NCBI GenBank assembly: GCA_963791595.1
Contig: CAWBTF010000006.1
Coordinates: 30,119 to 94,118 of the forward strand
DNA from: JAEMQF01 sp963791595
GTDB taxonomy: Bacteria; Pseudomonadota; Gammaproteobacteria; Burkholderiales; Burkholderiaceae_C
Length of the DNA stretch: 64,000 nucleotides
Reading direction: 5' to 3'
The position numbers were made by a program, and so were the translations under genes. Shown in pieces: positions 54,801 through 62,988 of this stretch. The first letter of the stretch is position 1, and each line of letters starts with the position of its first letter. Below the pieces are notes generated by a model. The model did not search any database. It was not told the origin of the DNA and saw nothing but the letters and a program-made list of their open reading frames with translations.

Positions 54801-54970
54801 GACAGGCCCAGCGCCTCGGTCTGCACCTGAACGACGGGCGGCGCGAACTCGGGAAAAACATCCACAGGCATCTTGCGCAATTGCACGCTGCCGAAAGCGA
54901 CCAGGGCTGCGGCGGCCGCGAGCACCAGGAAGCGCAGATTCAGGCTCGAAGCGATGATCCAGCGAAACAT
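51842..54970 (-). CDS. HME-family RND efflux pump, second copy
   Basis: This is a 1042-residue protein starting MFRWIIASSLNLRFL. The family start motif is LRKMPVDVFPEFAPP. The TM4 segment is ALAVIIDDAVIDVEKLARRL, with two adjacent Asp residues as proton-relay candidates, resembling HME4-type sequences rather than the CzcA or CusA types. It has two large periplasmic loops and 12 predicted helices. It may export metal ions or lipophilic compounds; the substrate cannot be told from sequence. It directly follows the adaptor gene (12 bases). Confidence 0.92.
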   Translation of the reverse strand: MFRWIIASSLNLRFLVLAAAAALVAFGSVQLRKMPVDVFPEFAPPVVQVQTEALGLSATEVQDLISMNLEELLSGVPWLKSIRSESVPGLSSILMTFERGTDIMRARQMVQERLTLAYTLPNVSQPPTILQPMSATSRFMMVGISSDKVEPTELSLLARWTVKPRLLGVPGVANVAIWGQRLRQMHVQIDPNRLYDAKVAQEDIIAAAGDSLWVSPLTFLKGSSPGTGGWIDNKNQRLGVQHLMPIDKPEDMARVSVTAPHLLLSGKSMALGEVAEVTFSHPPLIGDAVTKSGNGVLIVIEKFPSANTLEVTRGVDQALAELARGLPGVQIDANVFRLADYVNQSISNLSLALLAGAVLVIGVVVVFLRGWRSALISVVAIPLSLLAATVALYLLGETLNTMILAGLVVALAVIIDDAVIDVEKLARRLRERRPDQTSVLRVIYETTLETRSAAVYGTLIIVLAVVPVFVMGGVGGSFFTPLALAYVLAVLASMLVALTVTPALALALARGMSGTMAESPLAARTRDRYEALLKGIVQGPTKVYAAAAVAVLAGLAALPLLGQALLPTFKERDLLVNWSTAPGTSHTETHRITTRVSNELRAIPGVRSVGAHVGRAVSGDQVVGVNSSQIWIGLDPKADYDKTVAAIRDTVAGYPGVDHNLQSYLRDKVSEVLTGTSRPIVVRIYGAKLDVLRQKAEEVRQALSGIKGIVDLHAEGQIEEPTLEVNVDLDKAGKANVKPGDVRRATATVFSGLVVGFLFKEQKIYEVVVHGAPEARQSLTNLNDLWIMKSDRQHARLGDIATLKMVSTPSVIKHEAISTYVDVVANVAGRSFSSVADEVEDRLEKIQFPLEYHPELLGEYAETQSAQRRMVGAGIACLIGIFLLLQACFSSWRQALVGFAAIPVAAAGGVLAVLVSGGVMSLGSIIGFLAVLGVAARNVVLLLKGLQRLEDEGVAFGPELVLRGARERLTPMLASAAAIIGALLPIIAFGRIPGLEIVGPTAIVMLGGVVASTLFTLFVVPALYLLARSSAPRQADLGLAAA

Positions 54971-54982
54971 TTTGGGTCTCCC

Positions 54983-55990
54983 TTACTTGCCGAAGATCTC
55001 GGTGCCGAACAGCATCGACGCGCCGACGCTGACGATCGTCGTTCCCACCGCCGGCCCTTCGGACAGCACCGCCAGGTCGCCGGCGACGCGTTCGACCGCG
55101 ATCCGCTGGCGCTCGTAGACGAGGGGTTTGCTCGTGACGTAGACCCACGGCGTTCCCTTGCCGTCGTAATAGACGGCGCTGTACGGCACGACTTTCTGTT
55201 TGTCTTCCGTACCCAGCATCGGCAGCTCGACCCGCATGCGGCTGTTCACCGCGAGGCCGTGGTCCTTGCCGGGAACGATGTAGTACACCGACAGCATCGA
55301 GCGCTTCGGATCTTCCATCGGCGCCATGCCGGAGGGCTGGGCCAACAACTCACCCGGCAGCGCGGCGCGTGTGCCCAGCGGCAGCAGGCGCACCGGTTTG
55401 TCTTTTGCCGTGCGCTCCCACTCCGAGGCGGACAGGCTGATCAGCACCCAGACGTCGCCCGAGACGGAAGGGGGCGGCAACGGCGGCGCCAGCGGCGCGG
55501 CAACCGTCTTCAGCGCCGACGACGGCGGCGCCACCGCAGTGCCGCCGAAGCCGCCGAATGAACCGAGGCCACCGCCAGGAGATTTGGCTGGTGCCGCGTT
55601 CGCCGCGGCTTTGACGGGGGCGGCGGGCGCAGGTGGCGCAGCGCCGAAAGTGCTGCCCTTGGCGCTGCCGGGTCGCGGCATCGCGTCCATCGGCGGAATC
55701 ACCAGGCCGCCCACCATCTGCCTGCGCACGACCGTCTGCTCGCTGACCTTGTCGGTCGCGATTCCCAGGCGCTGCGCCGCCTTTTCGGTCAGCGTGATGC
55801 GCTTGACGCCGCTGGGCAGCACTTCGAAAGTGACCGGCTTTGCGCCGCTTGGCGCCGCGCCGCCCGGGTCGGCCGCGCGCGCCGCATACCCCAGCAAAAG
55901 CGCCGCCAACGCGGCCGAGGCGACTGCCCCGTAGACCATGAGTCGGCGCTTGCCGATTGCCTGCAAAGAGCCCTTGGATTGCGAATTCAT
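54983..55990 (-). CDS. Reduced periplasmic adaptor (membrane fusion-like) subunit of the RND system
   Basis: This is a 335-residue protein. An N-terminal anchor (VYGAVASAALAALLLGYAA) is followed by a short beta domain (VTFEVLPSGVKRITLTEKAAQRLGIATDKV) and an Ala/Pro/Gly-rich linker. The C-terminal HlyD-like barrel and membrane-proximal regions are VWVLISLSASEWERTAKDKPVRL, VNSRMRVELPMLG and VPYSAVYYDGKGTPWVYV. The coiled-coil hairpin and lipoyl halves of normal adaptors are missing or replaced by the linker. It lies between the two pump genes. Confidence 0.82.
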   Translation of the reverse strand: MNSQSKGSLQAIGKRRLMVYGAVASAALAALLLGYAARAADPGGAAPSGAKPVTFEVLPSGVKRITLTEKAAQRLGIATDKVSEQTVVRRQMVGGLVIPPMDAMPRPGSAKGSTFGAAPPAPAAPVKAAANAAPAKSPGGGLGSFGGFGGTAVAPPSSALKTVAAPLAPPLPPPSVSGDVWVLISLSASEWERTAKDKPVRLLPLGTRAALPGELLAQPSGMAPMEDPKRSMLSVYYIVPGKDHGLAVNSRMRVELPMLGTEDKQKVVPYSAVYYDGKGTPWVYVTSKPLVYERQRIAVERVAGDLAVLSEGPAVGTTIVSVGASMLFGTEIFGK

Positions 55991-56062
55991 TCGATTGCCT
56001 CCAGTCGCATTTCAGCCGCCAACAACATCCCAACCAGGTCCGGAACCCGAACCCACCGTGAT

Positions 56063-56750
56063 TCACAAAGCCGGAACGACTCCGTCCTTGCCGCAAAAGA
56101 CAAACATTGCCGTGTACCTGCCGTCGGCACCCTTTTGCGCGCCGACGAAGACCGGTGTGCCCGGCTTGAGCAGGCTCGGATCGCCGAGCGCCATGCGGTG
56201 GATCGGCACATCGCGCGGCACTTCGACATCGGTCTCGTCGTAGTCGCTCGGGCCCCACTTGATCGACAGCACCCGGTCCTCGAGGTCGTCGACCCAGCCG
56301 TGTGCGATCTTCGACACGGGGGTCAGATCCCACTTCTTTTCGCCGATCGCGATGCCGCGCAGCTTCTCGTCGATGATGCGCAGCTCCATCCCCTTGTGCA
56401 GCCAGACCGCCGAATCCCGAACGATCGGGCTGTATTCGTTCAGCTGGTACGCGACGGCGCCGACGTAGACGCCGAAATCGACCTCGGTGAAACTGCCCTT
56501 GCTCAGGCTGATCACGGTCAGGTTGTCGGGCAGCGCGATCCGCACCGTCCTGCCGCTCTTGGTTTTCACGACCATCGCCCCGCCCTGAACCGAGGCGATT
56601 TCGCCGCGGATATGGTCGGGCTCGGCGTCTTGAGCAACCGCCGGCCGGTGCGGCGCCAGCACCACGCCGAGCGCACAGCGCGAGCGTGAACGCACTCAGC
56701 CAGCGCCAGGCCTGAAGGTTTCGCTGCGAGGTCATGCGTTGGGCGAGCAT
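56063..56750 (-). CDS. Secreted protein of unknown function between the RND genes, frameshifted
   Basis: The signal region (MLAQRMTSQRNLQAWRWLSA, FTLALCA) is in one frame. From about 56675 the protein continues in another frame (GVVLAPHRPAVAQDAEPDHIRGEIASV). The mature part (about 195 residues) has an OB-like start (GEIASVQGGAMVVKTKSGRTVRIALPDNLTV), WLHKGMELRIIDEKLRGIAIG and GTPVFVGAQKGADGRY. No family was recognised. Its fixed place between pump and adaptor suggests an accessory periplasmic subunit. Confidence 0.72.
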
Positions 56751-56772
56751 GGTCGATCCATCCTCAAACAGC

Positions 56773-59700
56773 TCATGTCAACGCGGCCTGTGGCTGCGTC
56801 ACGTCGAGCATCTTGCGTTCCTTGATCGAGCCGAGCCGCAGGTACAGCAGCGGCACGATGAACAGCGTCAGCAAGGTCGACGTGACCAGGCCACCCAGAA
56901 TCACCACCGCCATCGGGTGCTCGATCTCATGGCCGGGAATGCTGCCGCGAACGATGAGCGGCAGCAGCGCGAGCGCCGTGCACAGCGTGGTCATCAGGAT
57001 CGGCGACAGGCGTTCCGCCGCGCCGCGCATGACCAGAGCGAAGCCGAACGGTTCACCTTCGCTGAGTTCGATGTGTCGATAGTGCTGGATCAGCAGGATG
57101 CTGTTGCGCGCCGCGATTCCCAGCACCGTGACCATGCCGACCAGCGAGCCGAGCGATAGCACCCGGTCTCCGGCATAAGCGGCGAGCACGCCGCCGACCA
57201 GCGCCGCCGGCATCGCGAGGAAAATCAGGCTCGCCAGGCGCCAGCTGTGCAGCGACGCGTGCAGGATCAGGAAGATCGCGACCGCAACGATGAGCGAGGC
57301 GCCGAGCAGGTTTTGCTTCGCCGCCTGGCGTTCCTTGTATTCCCCAAGCAATTGGGCGTAGGTGCCGAGCGGGAACTGGACCTTCTCGAGCCGCGCCGCG
57401 ACGTCGGTGGCCACCGACCCGAGGTCGCGGCCACGCACGTTGCCGTGCACGTCGATGCGCCGCGAGGCGTTCTCGCGCTTGATCTTGTTCGGCGTCGTGT
57501 CCAGCGTCACGTCGGCCACTTCGGCCAGGCGCACCCGGCCGCCGTAGGGCGTATCGATCATGAACTCCTTGATGTCGTCGACGTTGTGGCGCGACGCAGG
57601 GTCGGTCCAGACGAACACGTCGTAGACCTTGCCTTCCTTGTGGATGTCCGTCACCTCGAGGCCCGACATCAGGTAGTTCACGACGCGGCGCACGTCGCCC
57701 GGCTTGAGGCCGTAGCGTGCCGCCTCCTCGAGCTTGACCTTGACTTCGATCTGCGGCACCCCGACCGACTGTTCCATGTGCCAATCGACCAGGCCGGGGA
57801 CGTCCTTCATCGCCTCTTCCACGAGCTTCGCGCTCTTGCGCAGGCCTTGCAGATCGGGCCCGAAGATGCGGACCACGACGGATTCGCCGGCACCCGTGAG
57901 CACCTCCTTGATGCGCTCCTTCAGATAGGTCTGCACGTCGCGGTACAGCCCCGGATAACCGGCGACGGCAGACTCGACGGCGGCGCGCGTCTTGTCGTAG
58001 TCGACGTTCGGGTCGACGCTGATCCAGTTCTCGGTGAAGTTGATGCCATAGGGTTCATCGCCGCCGATGGCGCGCCCGACGTGGGCGCCGAAGTTGCGCA
58101 CGCCGGGAATCGCGCGCAGCTCGCGGCTCGCCGCCTGGGTGATGCGGAAGGTCTCGGGGTGCGACGTTCCTTCGGCAGGCACCCAGTGCATCAGGAAGTC
58201 GCGTTCCTTGAACTCGGGCAACAGCGCCGCGCCGAGGAAGGGCCAGACGCCCAGGCCGGCGATGATGATCACGAAGCCGGTGGCATACGCGATGCGCGGG
58301 CCCTTGATGACGCGTTCCAACATCGTCGCGTAGTGGCGCTTCAGCCAGGGCACGAGCGGCGACTCGCGCTTCTCGATGCCGGTCTTGTCGAGCAGGATCA
58401 GGCACAGCGCGGGCGTGACGGTGAGCGCGACGACCATCGAGGCGAGCATCGCCAGGATGAACGCGAGCGCCAGCGGCTCGAAGAACGCGCCGGCCAGGCC
58501 GCTCATGAAGAACACCGGCGTGACGGCCAGCGCGATGATGAGGGTGGCCTGCCAGATCGCCGGGCGCACCTCGAGCGAGGCTTCGAGAATGATGCGCGCC
58601 GTCGTCTTGGTGCTGCCGGCCTGGCGGTGCTGGCGCAGGCGCCGTACGACGTTCTCGACGTCGATGATCGCGTCATCGACGACCGAGCCCAACGCGACGA
58701 CAAACCCCGCCAGCACCATCGTGTTGATCGACGCTCCCAACAGGTACAGCACCAGGCCGGCGGCGACGAGCGACAGCGGAATCGCGATCACGCTGATCAA
58801 CGCGACGCGCCACTCGAACAGGAACGCGCCGAGCACGAGGATCACGAGGATCGAGCCGGTGATCAGCGCGATCGTCAGGTTGTCCATCGAGGTTTCGATG
58901 AACGTCGCCGGGCGGAAGATCGTCGAGTCGATCTCGATGCCGGGCAAACCGGGCTTGATCTGCGCCAGCGCTTCCTCGATGCCGCGCGTCACGTCGAGCG
59001 TGTTCGCCCAGGGCAGCTTCTCGACGATCATCATGATGCCGCGCTCGTCGTTGATCACGGCGTCGCCGACGAGCGGCCAGGTGTCCCACGCGACCCTGCC
59101 GATCTCGCGCAGGCGCGGCGGGTCGGCGCGGCCCCTGATCGCGATCGGCACTTCGGCCAGATGCTCGATCGAATAGACCGGCGACTTGTTGTGGATGCTG
59201 ATGCGCTGGTTCGGCGTGTCGATCAGGCCGTCGACGCGCGCCTTGCCGCCCGAGGTGTAGCCGAGCATTCCGACGTCGAGTGCGTCGGACGTGGTTTCCA
59301 TCACCTGGTCGAGCGTGACGCCGTGCGCGCGCATCATGCCCGGGTCGACCTGCACTTGCAGCGACTTGATCTGATCGCCCCACATCGGCACGTTGGCCAC
59401 ACCCGGGACCGTCATCAGCTTGAACTTGATCGTCCAGTACGCGATCATCGAAAGGTCCATCTGGTTGTAGACCTTCGACGACAGGCCGATCTTCATGACC
59501 CGGCTCGTCGACGACAGCGGCTGCAGGATCACCGGCATGCCCGAGGACTTGGGCAATTCGGCGATGGCCAGCTTGAGCCTCTCGTTGACCTGCTGGCGCG
59601 CGTCCAGCAAGTCCGTGTGCGGCTTGAACAGCAGCACGACTTGCGACAGACCCGTGACGGAGGCCGAGCGCACGTAATCGATGTTGGGGACACCGCGCAT

Positions 59701-59916
59701 CGTGTCCTCCATCGGTATCGTGATCAGCTCTTCGACCTCGTTGGCCGTCATGCCCGGCCCTTCGGTCTGGATCTCGATCTTCGGCGGCGCGAACTCGGGG
59801 AACACGTCGACCGGCATCTTGCGCAGTTGCTGCGTGCCGAAGAACAGCAGCGCCGCTGCCGCGGCCAAGACCAGGAAGCGGAACTTCAGGCTCGACCCAA
59901 TGATCCAGTTGAACAT
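56773..59916 (-). CDS. HME-family RND efflux pump, first copy
   Basis: This is a 1047-residue protein starting MFNWIIGSSLKFRFL, chosen by analogy with the other pump and because GGGGG lies 6 bases upstream (ATG 59922 is also possible). It has LRKMPVDVFPEFAPPKIEIQTEGPG and the TM4 motif ALGSVVDDAIIDVENVVRRL, which resembles the HME4 type. It also has EFKERDFLMHWVPAEGTSHPET and NLLGASLIVAVAIFLILHAS. It is a paralogue of 51842-54970. With one adaptor for two pumps, a mixed trimer or two alternative pumps is possible. Confidence 0.93.
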   Translation of the reverse strand: MFNWIIGSSLKFRFLVLAAAAALLFFGTQQLRKMPVDVFPEFAPPKIEIQTEGPGMTANEVEELITIPMEDTMRGVPNIDYVRSASVTGLSQVVLLFKPHTDLLDARQQVNERLKLAIAELPKSSGMPVILQPLSSTSRVMKIGLSSKVYNQMDLSMIAYWTIKFKLMTVPGVANVPMWGDQIKSLQVQVDPGMMRAHGVTLDQVMETTSDALDVGMLGYTSGGKARVDGLIDTPNQRISIHNKSPVYSIEHLAEVPIAIRGRADPPRLREIGRVAWDTWPLVGDAVINDERGIMMIVEKLPWANTLDVTRGIEEALAQIKPGLPGIEIDSTIFRPATFIETSMDNLTIALITGSILVILVLGAFLFEWRVALISVIAIPLSLVAAGLVLYLLGASINTMVLAGFVVALGSVVDDAIIDVENVVRRLRQHRQAGSTKTTARIILEASLEVRPAIWQATLIIALAVTPVFFMSGLAGAFFEPLALAFILAMLASMVVALTVTPALCLILLDKTGIEKRESPLVPWLKRHYATMLERVIKGPRIAYATGFVIIIAGLGVWPFLGAALLPEFKERDFLMHWVPAEGTSHPETFRITQAASRELRAIPGVRNFGAHVGRAIGGDEPYGINFTENWISVDPNVDYDKTRAAVESAVAGYPGLYRDVQTYLKERIKEVLTGAGESVVVRIFGPDLQGLRKSAKLVEEAMKDVPGLVDWHMEQSVGVPQIEVKVKLEEAARYGLKPGDVRRVVNYLMSGLEVTDIHKEGKVYDVFVWTDPASRHNVDDIKEFMIDTPYGGRVRLAEVADVTLDTTPNKIKRENASRRIDVHGNVRGRDLGSVATDVAARLEKVQFPLGTYAQLLGEYKERQAAKQNLLGASLIVAVAIFLILHASLHSWRLASLIFLAMPAALVGGVLAAYAGDRVLSLGSLVGMVTVLGIAARNSILLIQHYRHIELSEGEPFGFALVMRGAAERLSPILMTTLCTALALLPLIVRGSIPGHEIEHPMAVVILGGLVTSTLLTLFIVPLLYLRLGSIKERKMLDVTQPQAALT

Positions 59917-59953
59917 TGACATCCCCCTGCCCCGTGATGAGGCGTCCTCGTTG

Positions 59954-59965
59954 AAACAATTGTTT
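59954..59965. promoter_or_regulatory. AT-rich 12-bp palindrome before the RND array
   Basis: AAACAATTGTTT is a perfect palindrome 38 bases upstream of the pump start, conspicuous in a GC-rich setting. It is a possible operator for the RND array. A bulged hairpin of the form GGGCCCAGG / CCTGGCCC lies at about 60027-60045. Confidence 0.4.
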
Positions 59966-60060
59966 ACGGCGGGGGGGAGGGCACGATTGACAGAACGCAA
60001 TCGTTCCCATCAATAGACTAGGGGGGTGGGCCCAGGCTCCTGGCCCGGTTAGGGCATTCC

Positions 60061-60432
60061 CTAGGCCAGCTGGCGCACGAAGTCGAGCGACGAGACGACG
60101 CCGACGAGGCGATCGCCGTCGATCACGACGACGTGGTGGACCTTGTGGTGAAGCATCAGGCGGGCCACTTCGCTGACGCTGGTGTCGGGGGGCACGGCCA
60201 ACGGCTTGTAGCTGCAGATCTGCCAGGCTCGGGTGGCAGCGGGGTCACCCTTGCGAACGTGGAACTGCAGCAGGTCGGGCACGCTCACGACGCCGACGAC
60301 GGTGCCCTCGGGTTCCTGCACAGGCACCCACGACACGCCGTGCCTGCTCATGAACTCCTCGACCTCGGCGACCGTGTCGTCCATGCCGATGGACCAGACC
60401 TGGCTTTTCATCATCGAGGAAATGGAAGTCAT
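60061..60432 (-). CDS. Tandem CBS-domain protein
   Basis: This is a 123-residue protein with two CBS motifs: MKSQVWSIGMDDTVAEVEEFMSRHGVSWVPV and KPLAVPPDTSVSEVARLMLHHKVHHVVVIDGDRLVGVVSSLD. CBS pairs bind adenosyl ligands and sense energy state. GGGAG precedes the ATG at 60432. It overlaps the ppsA stop by ATGA, so the two are translationally coupled and it may monitor AMP/ATP for gluconeogenic flux (inference). Confidence 0.9.
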   Translation of the reverse strand: MTSISSMMKSQVWSIGMDDTVAEVEEFMSRHGVSWVPVQEPEGTVVGVVSVPDLLQFHVRKGDPAATRAWQICSYKPLAVPPDTSVSEVARLMLHHKVHHVVVIDGDRLVGVVSSLDFVRQLA

Positions 60433-62861
60433 GACAGCTCCCGCGATTGGCGGCCCAGACGCTTCTCCACCGCGAGCACATTGCGCGTGACGGGCAGCAG
60501 CGTGTCGGGCGTGACGCTGATCGAATCGATGCCGAGCTCGACCAGGAACTCCACGACTTCGGGGTAGTCGGAAGGCGCCTGGCCGCAGATCCCCGAGTGC
60601 CGGCCATTGCGCCGCGCGCCGTCGACGGTCTGGCGGATCATTTCCTTGACCCCTGGGTCGCGCTCGTCGAAGTCGAACGCGACTAGATCGGAGTCGCGGT
60701 CGACGCCGAGCACGAGTTGCGTGAGGTCGTTCGAGCCGATCGAAAACCCGTCGAACAACTTGGAAAATCCGTCGATCTGGATCACGTTGTTCGGGATCTC
60801 GCACATCACGTAGACCTCCAGCTCATTGACGCCACGCTTCAAGCCGTGCCCGGCCATCGCCGCGAGCACGCGTTCAGCTTCATCGATGCGCCGGCAAAAC
60901 GGAATCATCAGTTTCACGTTGGTCAGACCCATGTCGTCGCGCACGCGCTTCAGTGCCGCGCATTCGAGCGCAAAGCCCTCGGCATACGCCGGGTGCGCGT
61001 AGCGCGACGCGCCACGAAAACCGATCATCGGGTTCGCCTCGGGCGGCTCGAACCAGCGCCCGCCGAGCAGGCTGGCGTATTCGTTGCTCTTGAAGTCCGA
61101 CAGGCGCACGATCACGGGTTTCGGATAGAACGCCGCGGCGATCTGACCCACGCCTTCGGCCAGTTCGCGGATGAAGTAGTCGGCCGGGCGCGCATAGCCT
61201 TCGGTGAGGCGGTCGATTTGTGCGCGCACCGCCGCGTCGTCGATGCGCTGCGGCTGCAGCAGCGCCATCGGGTGCACCAGGATGTGCTCGGCAATGATGA
61301 ACTCCATTCGCGCCAGGCCCACGCCGTCGTTGGGCAGGAAACTTGTCTGGAACGCCAGCTCGGGGTTGCCGAGGTTCACCATGACATGCGTGCGCGGCCG
61401 CGCCAGCGTCGACAAGTCGGTGCGTATCACTTCGACCGGAATCACGCCGGCATAGACGCGGCCGACGCTGCCCTCGGCGCACGATACCGTGACTTCGTCG
61501 CCGGTGCGGATGGAGGTCGTCGCCGACTCGCAGCCGACGACCGCCGGAATGCCGAGTTCGCGCGCGACGATCGCCGCGTGGCAGGTTCGCCCGCCGCGGT
61601 TCGTCACGACCGCGGCGGCGCTTTTCATTACCGTGCCCCAGTCGGGCATCGTCGTATCGGCGACGAGCACCTCGCCAGGCTGGAACTGGTTGAGCTGCGA
61701 GATATCGGCAATGACTCGCGCCTTGCCCGAGGCGACGCGCGCGCCCACCGCGCGGCCGCTCGCGCACACCTTGCCTTTCGAGGCGAGCTTGAATTCCTCG
61801 AGCATGCCGCTCGCGCGCCGCGACGCCACGGTCTCGGGCCGCGCCTGCACGATGTAGAGCTGGCCGTCGACGCCGTCCTTCGCCCATTCCACGTCCATCG
61901 GCGTGGGCTTGCCCGCCTTGGCGCTGTAGTGGTCTTCGATGCGCACCGCCGCGTCGGCCAGGCTCAGCACTTCGGCGTCGCTGATGCAAAAGCGCCGTTG
62001 GTCCTCCACAGCGGTCGGCATGATGCGCGTCGTCTCGCGGCCGGCCGCCTTGGCGTAGACCATGCGAATTTCCTTGGCGCCGCGCTTGCGCCGCAGCACC
62101 GCGCGCTGACCCGCCTTCAGCGTGGGTTTGAAGACGTAGAACTCATCCGGGTCGACCGTGCCTTGCACGACGGTTTCGCCCAGACCGTAGGCGCCGGTGA
62201 TGAACACGACGTCGCGAAACCCGGTTTCGGTGTCGAGCGAAAAGATCACGCCGCTGGCTGCGATGTCGGAGCGCACCATCTTCATCACGCCCACCGACAG
62301 CAGGACCTTGAAGTGGTCGAAGCCATTGTCGATGCGGTAGACGATCGCGCGGTCCTTGAACAGGCTGGCGAAGCATTGGCGCACCGCGTCGAGCAGGCGC
62401 GCCTCGCCGCTGACGTTCAGAAAGGTCTCGTGCTGGCCCGCGAAGCTGGCGGTCGGCAGGTCTTCGGCGGTCGCCGAGCTGCGCACCGCGAGCGTCACGT
62501 CTTCGCCGTATTCAGTGCGCAGCCGCGCATACGCGTCCCTGATCTGCGCCACCAGGTCGTCGGGCAGCTTCGCGCCGTAGACGATTTCGCGGGCCGCTTG
62601 CGCGCGGCGCGCCAGGTCGTCGACGTCGCTCGGGTTCAGCCCGTCGAGCGCCTCGTGCAGCCGCGGCCAGGCTTCGGCGCGGTCCAGCACGCGGCGGTAC
62701 GCCTGAGCGGTGATCGCGAAGCCGTTGGGCACGCGCACGCCCTGCGCCGTGAGTTCGCGGAACATTTCGCCGAGCGACGCGTTCTTGCCGCCCACCAGCG
62801 GCACGTCATTGATCCCCAACTCGGAGAACCAGCGGATGTCCTTGCCTGAGGTGCTTGCCAT
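60429..62861 (-). CDS. ppsA: Phosphoenolpyruvate synthase (pyruvate, water dikinase)
   Basis: This is an 810-residue protein of standard length. The ATP-grasp N-domain has VPLVGGKNASLGEMF and AVRSSATAEDLPTASFAGQHETFLNV. The swivelling His domain has TNRGGRTCHAAIVARELGIPAVVG (phospho-His near 425). The C-terminal TIM barrel has MIGFRGASRY, EVYVMCEIPNN, SIGSNDLTQLVLGVDRDS and GICGQAPSDYPE. It makes PEP from pyruvate and ATP in gluconeogenesis. An AAAGGAG site precedes the ATG. It is divergent from the aldolase gene, which works in the same pathway. Confidence 0.96.
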   Translation of the reverse strand: MASTSGKDIRWFSELGINDVPLVGGKNASLGEMFRELTAQGVRVPNGFAITAQAYRRVLDRAEAWPRLHEALDGLNPSDVDDLARRAQAAREIVYGAKLPDDLVAQIRDAYARLRTEYGEDVTLAVRSSATAEDLPTASFAGQHETFLNVSGEARLLDAVRQCFASLFKDRAIVYRIDNGFDHFKVLLSVGVMKMVRSDIAASGVIFSLDTETGFRDVVFITGAYGLGETVVQGTVDPDEFYVFKPTLKAGQRAVLRRKRGAKEIRMVYAKAAGRETTRIMPTAVEDQRRFCISDAEVLSLADAAVRIEDHYSAKAGKPTPMDVEWAKDGVDGQLYIVQARPETVASRRASGMLEEFKLASKGKVCASGRAVGARVASGKARVIADISQLNQFQPGEVLVADTTMPDWGTVMKSAAAVVTNRGGRTCHAAIVARELGIPAVVGCESATTSIRTGDEVTVSCAEGSVGRVYAGVIPVEVIRTDLSTLARPRTHVMVNLGNPELAFQTSFLPNDGVGLARMEFIIAEHILVHPMALLQPQRIDDAAVRAQIDRLTEGYARPADYFIRELAEGVGQIAAAFYPKPVIVRLSDFKSNEYASLLGGRWFEPPEANPMIGFRGASRYAHPAYAEGFALECAALKRVRDDMGLTNVKLMIPFCRRIDEAERVLAAMAGHGLKRGVNELEVYVMCEIPNNVIQIDGFSKLFDGFSIGSNDLTQLVLGVDRDSDLVAFDFDERDPGVKEMIRQTVDGARRNGRHSGICGQAPSDYPEVVEFLVELGIDSISVTPDTLLPVTRNVLAVEKRLGRQSRELS

Positions 62862-62988
62862 GCCGACTCCTTTGGCTTGTCTCGAGCAGGCTACGTGCGA
62901 AGCCCAAGCGCCGCGTTGAGGCGGATCAATACACGGGCGATGCAGCGTCGCAAACTTGGGTCTCGACAGTCAAGCGATGGAGGCCGAG

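Noticed and set aside
57247..59919. 890-codon open frame on the plus strand
   Set aside because: It is antisense to the first RND pump gene and very rich in D/R/H/Q/V, a typical mirror of hydrophobic coding sequence.
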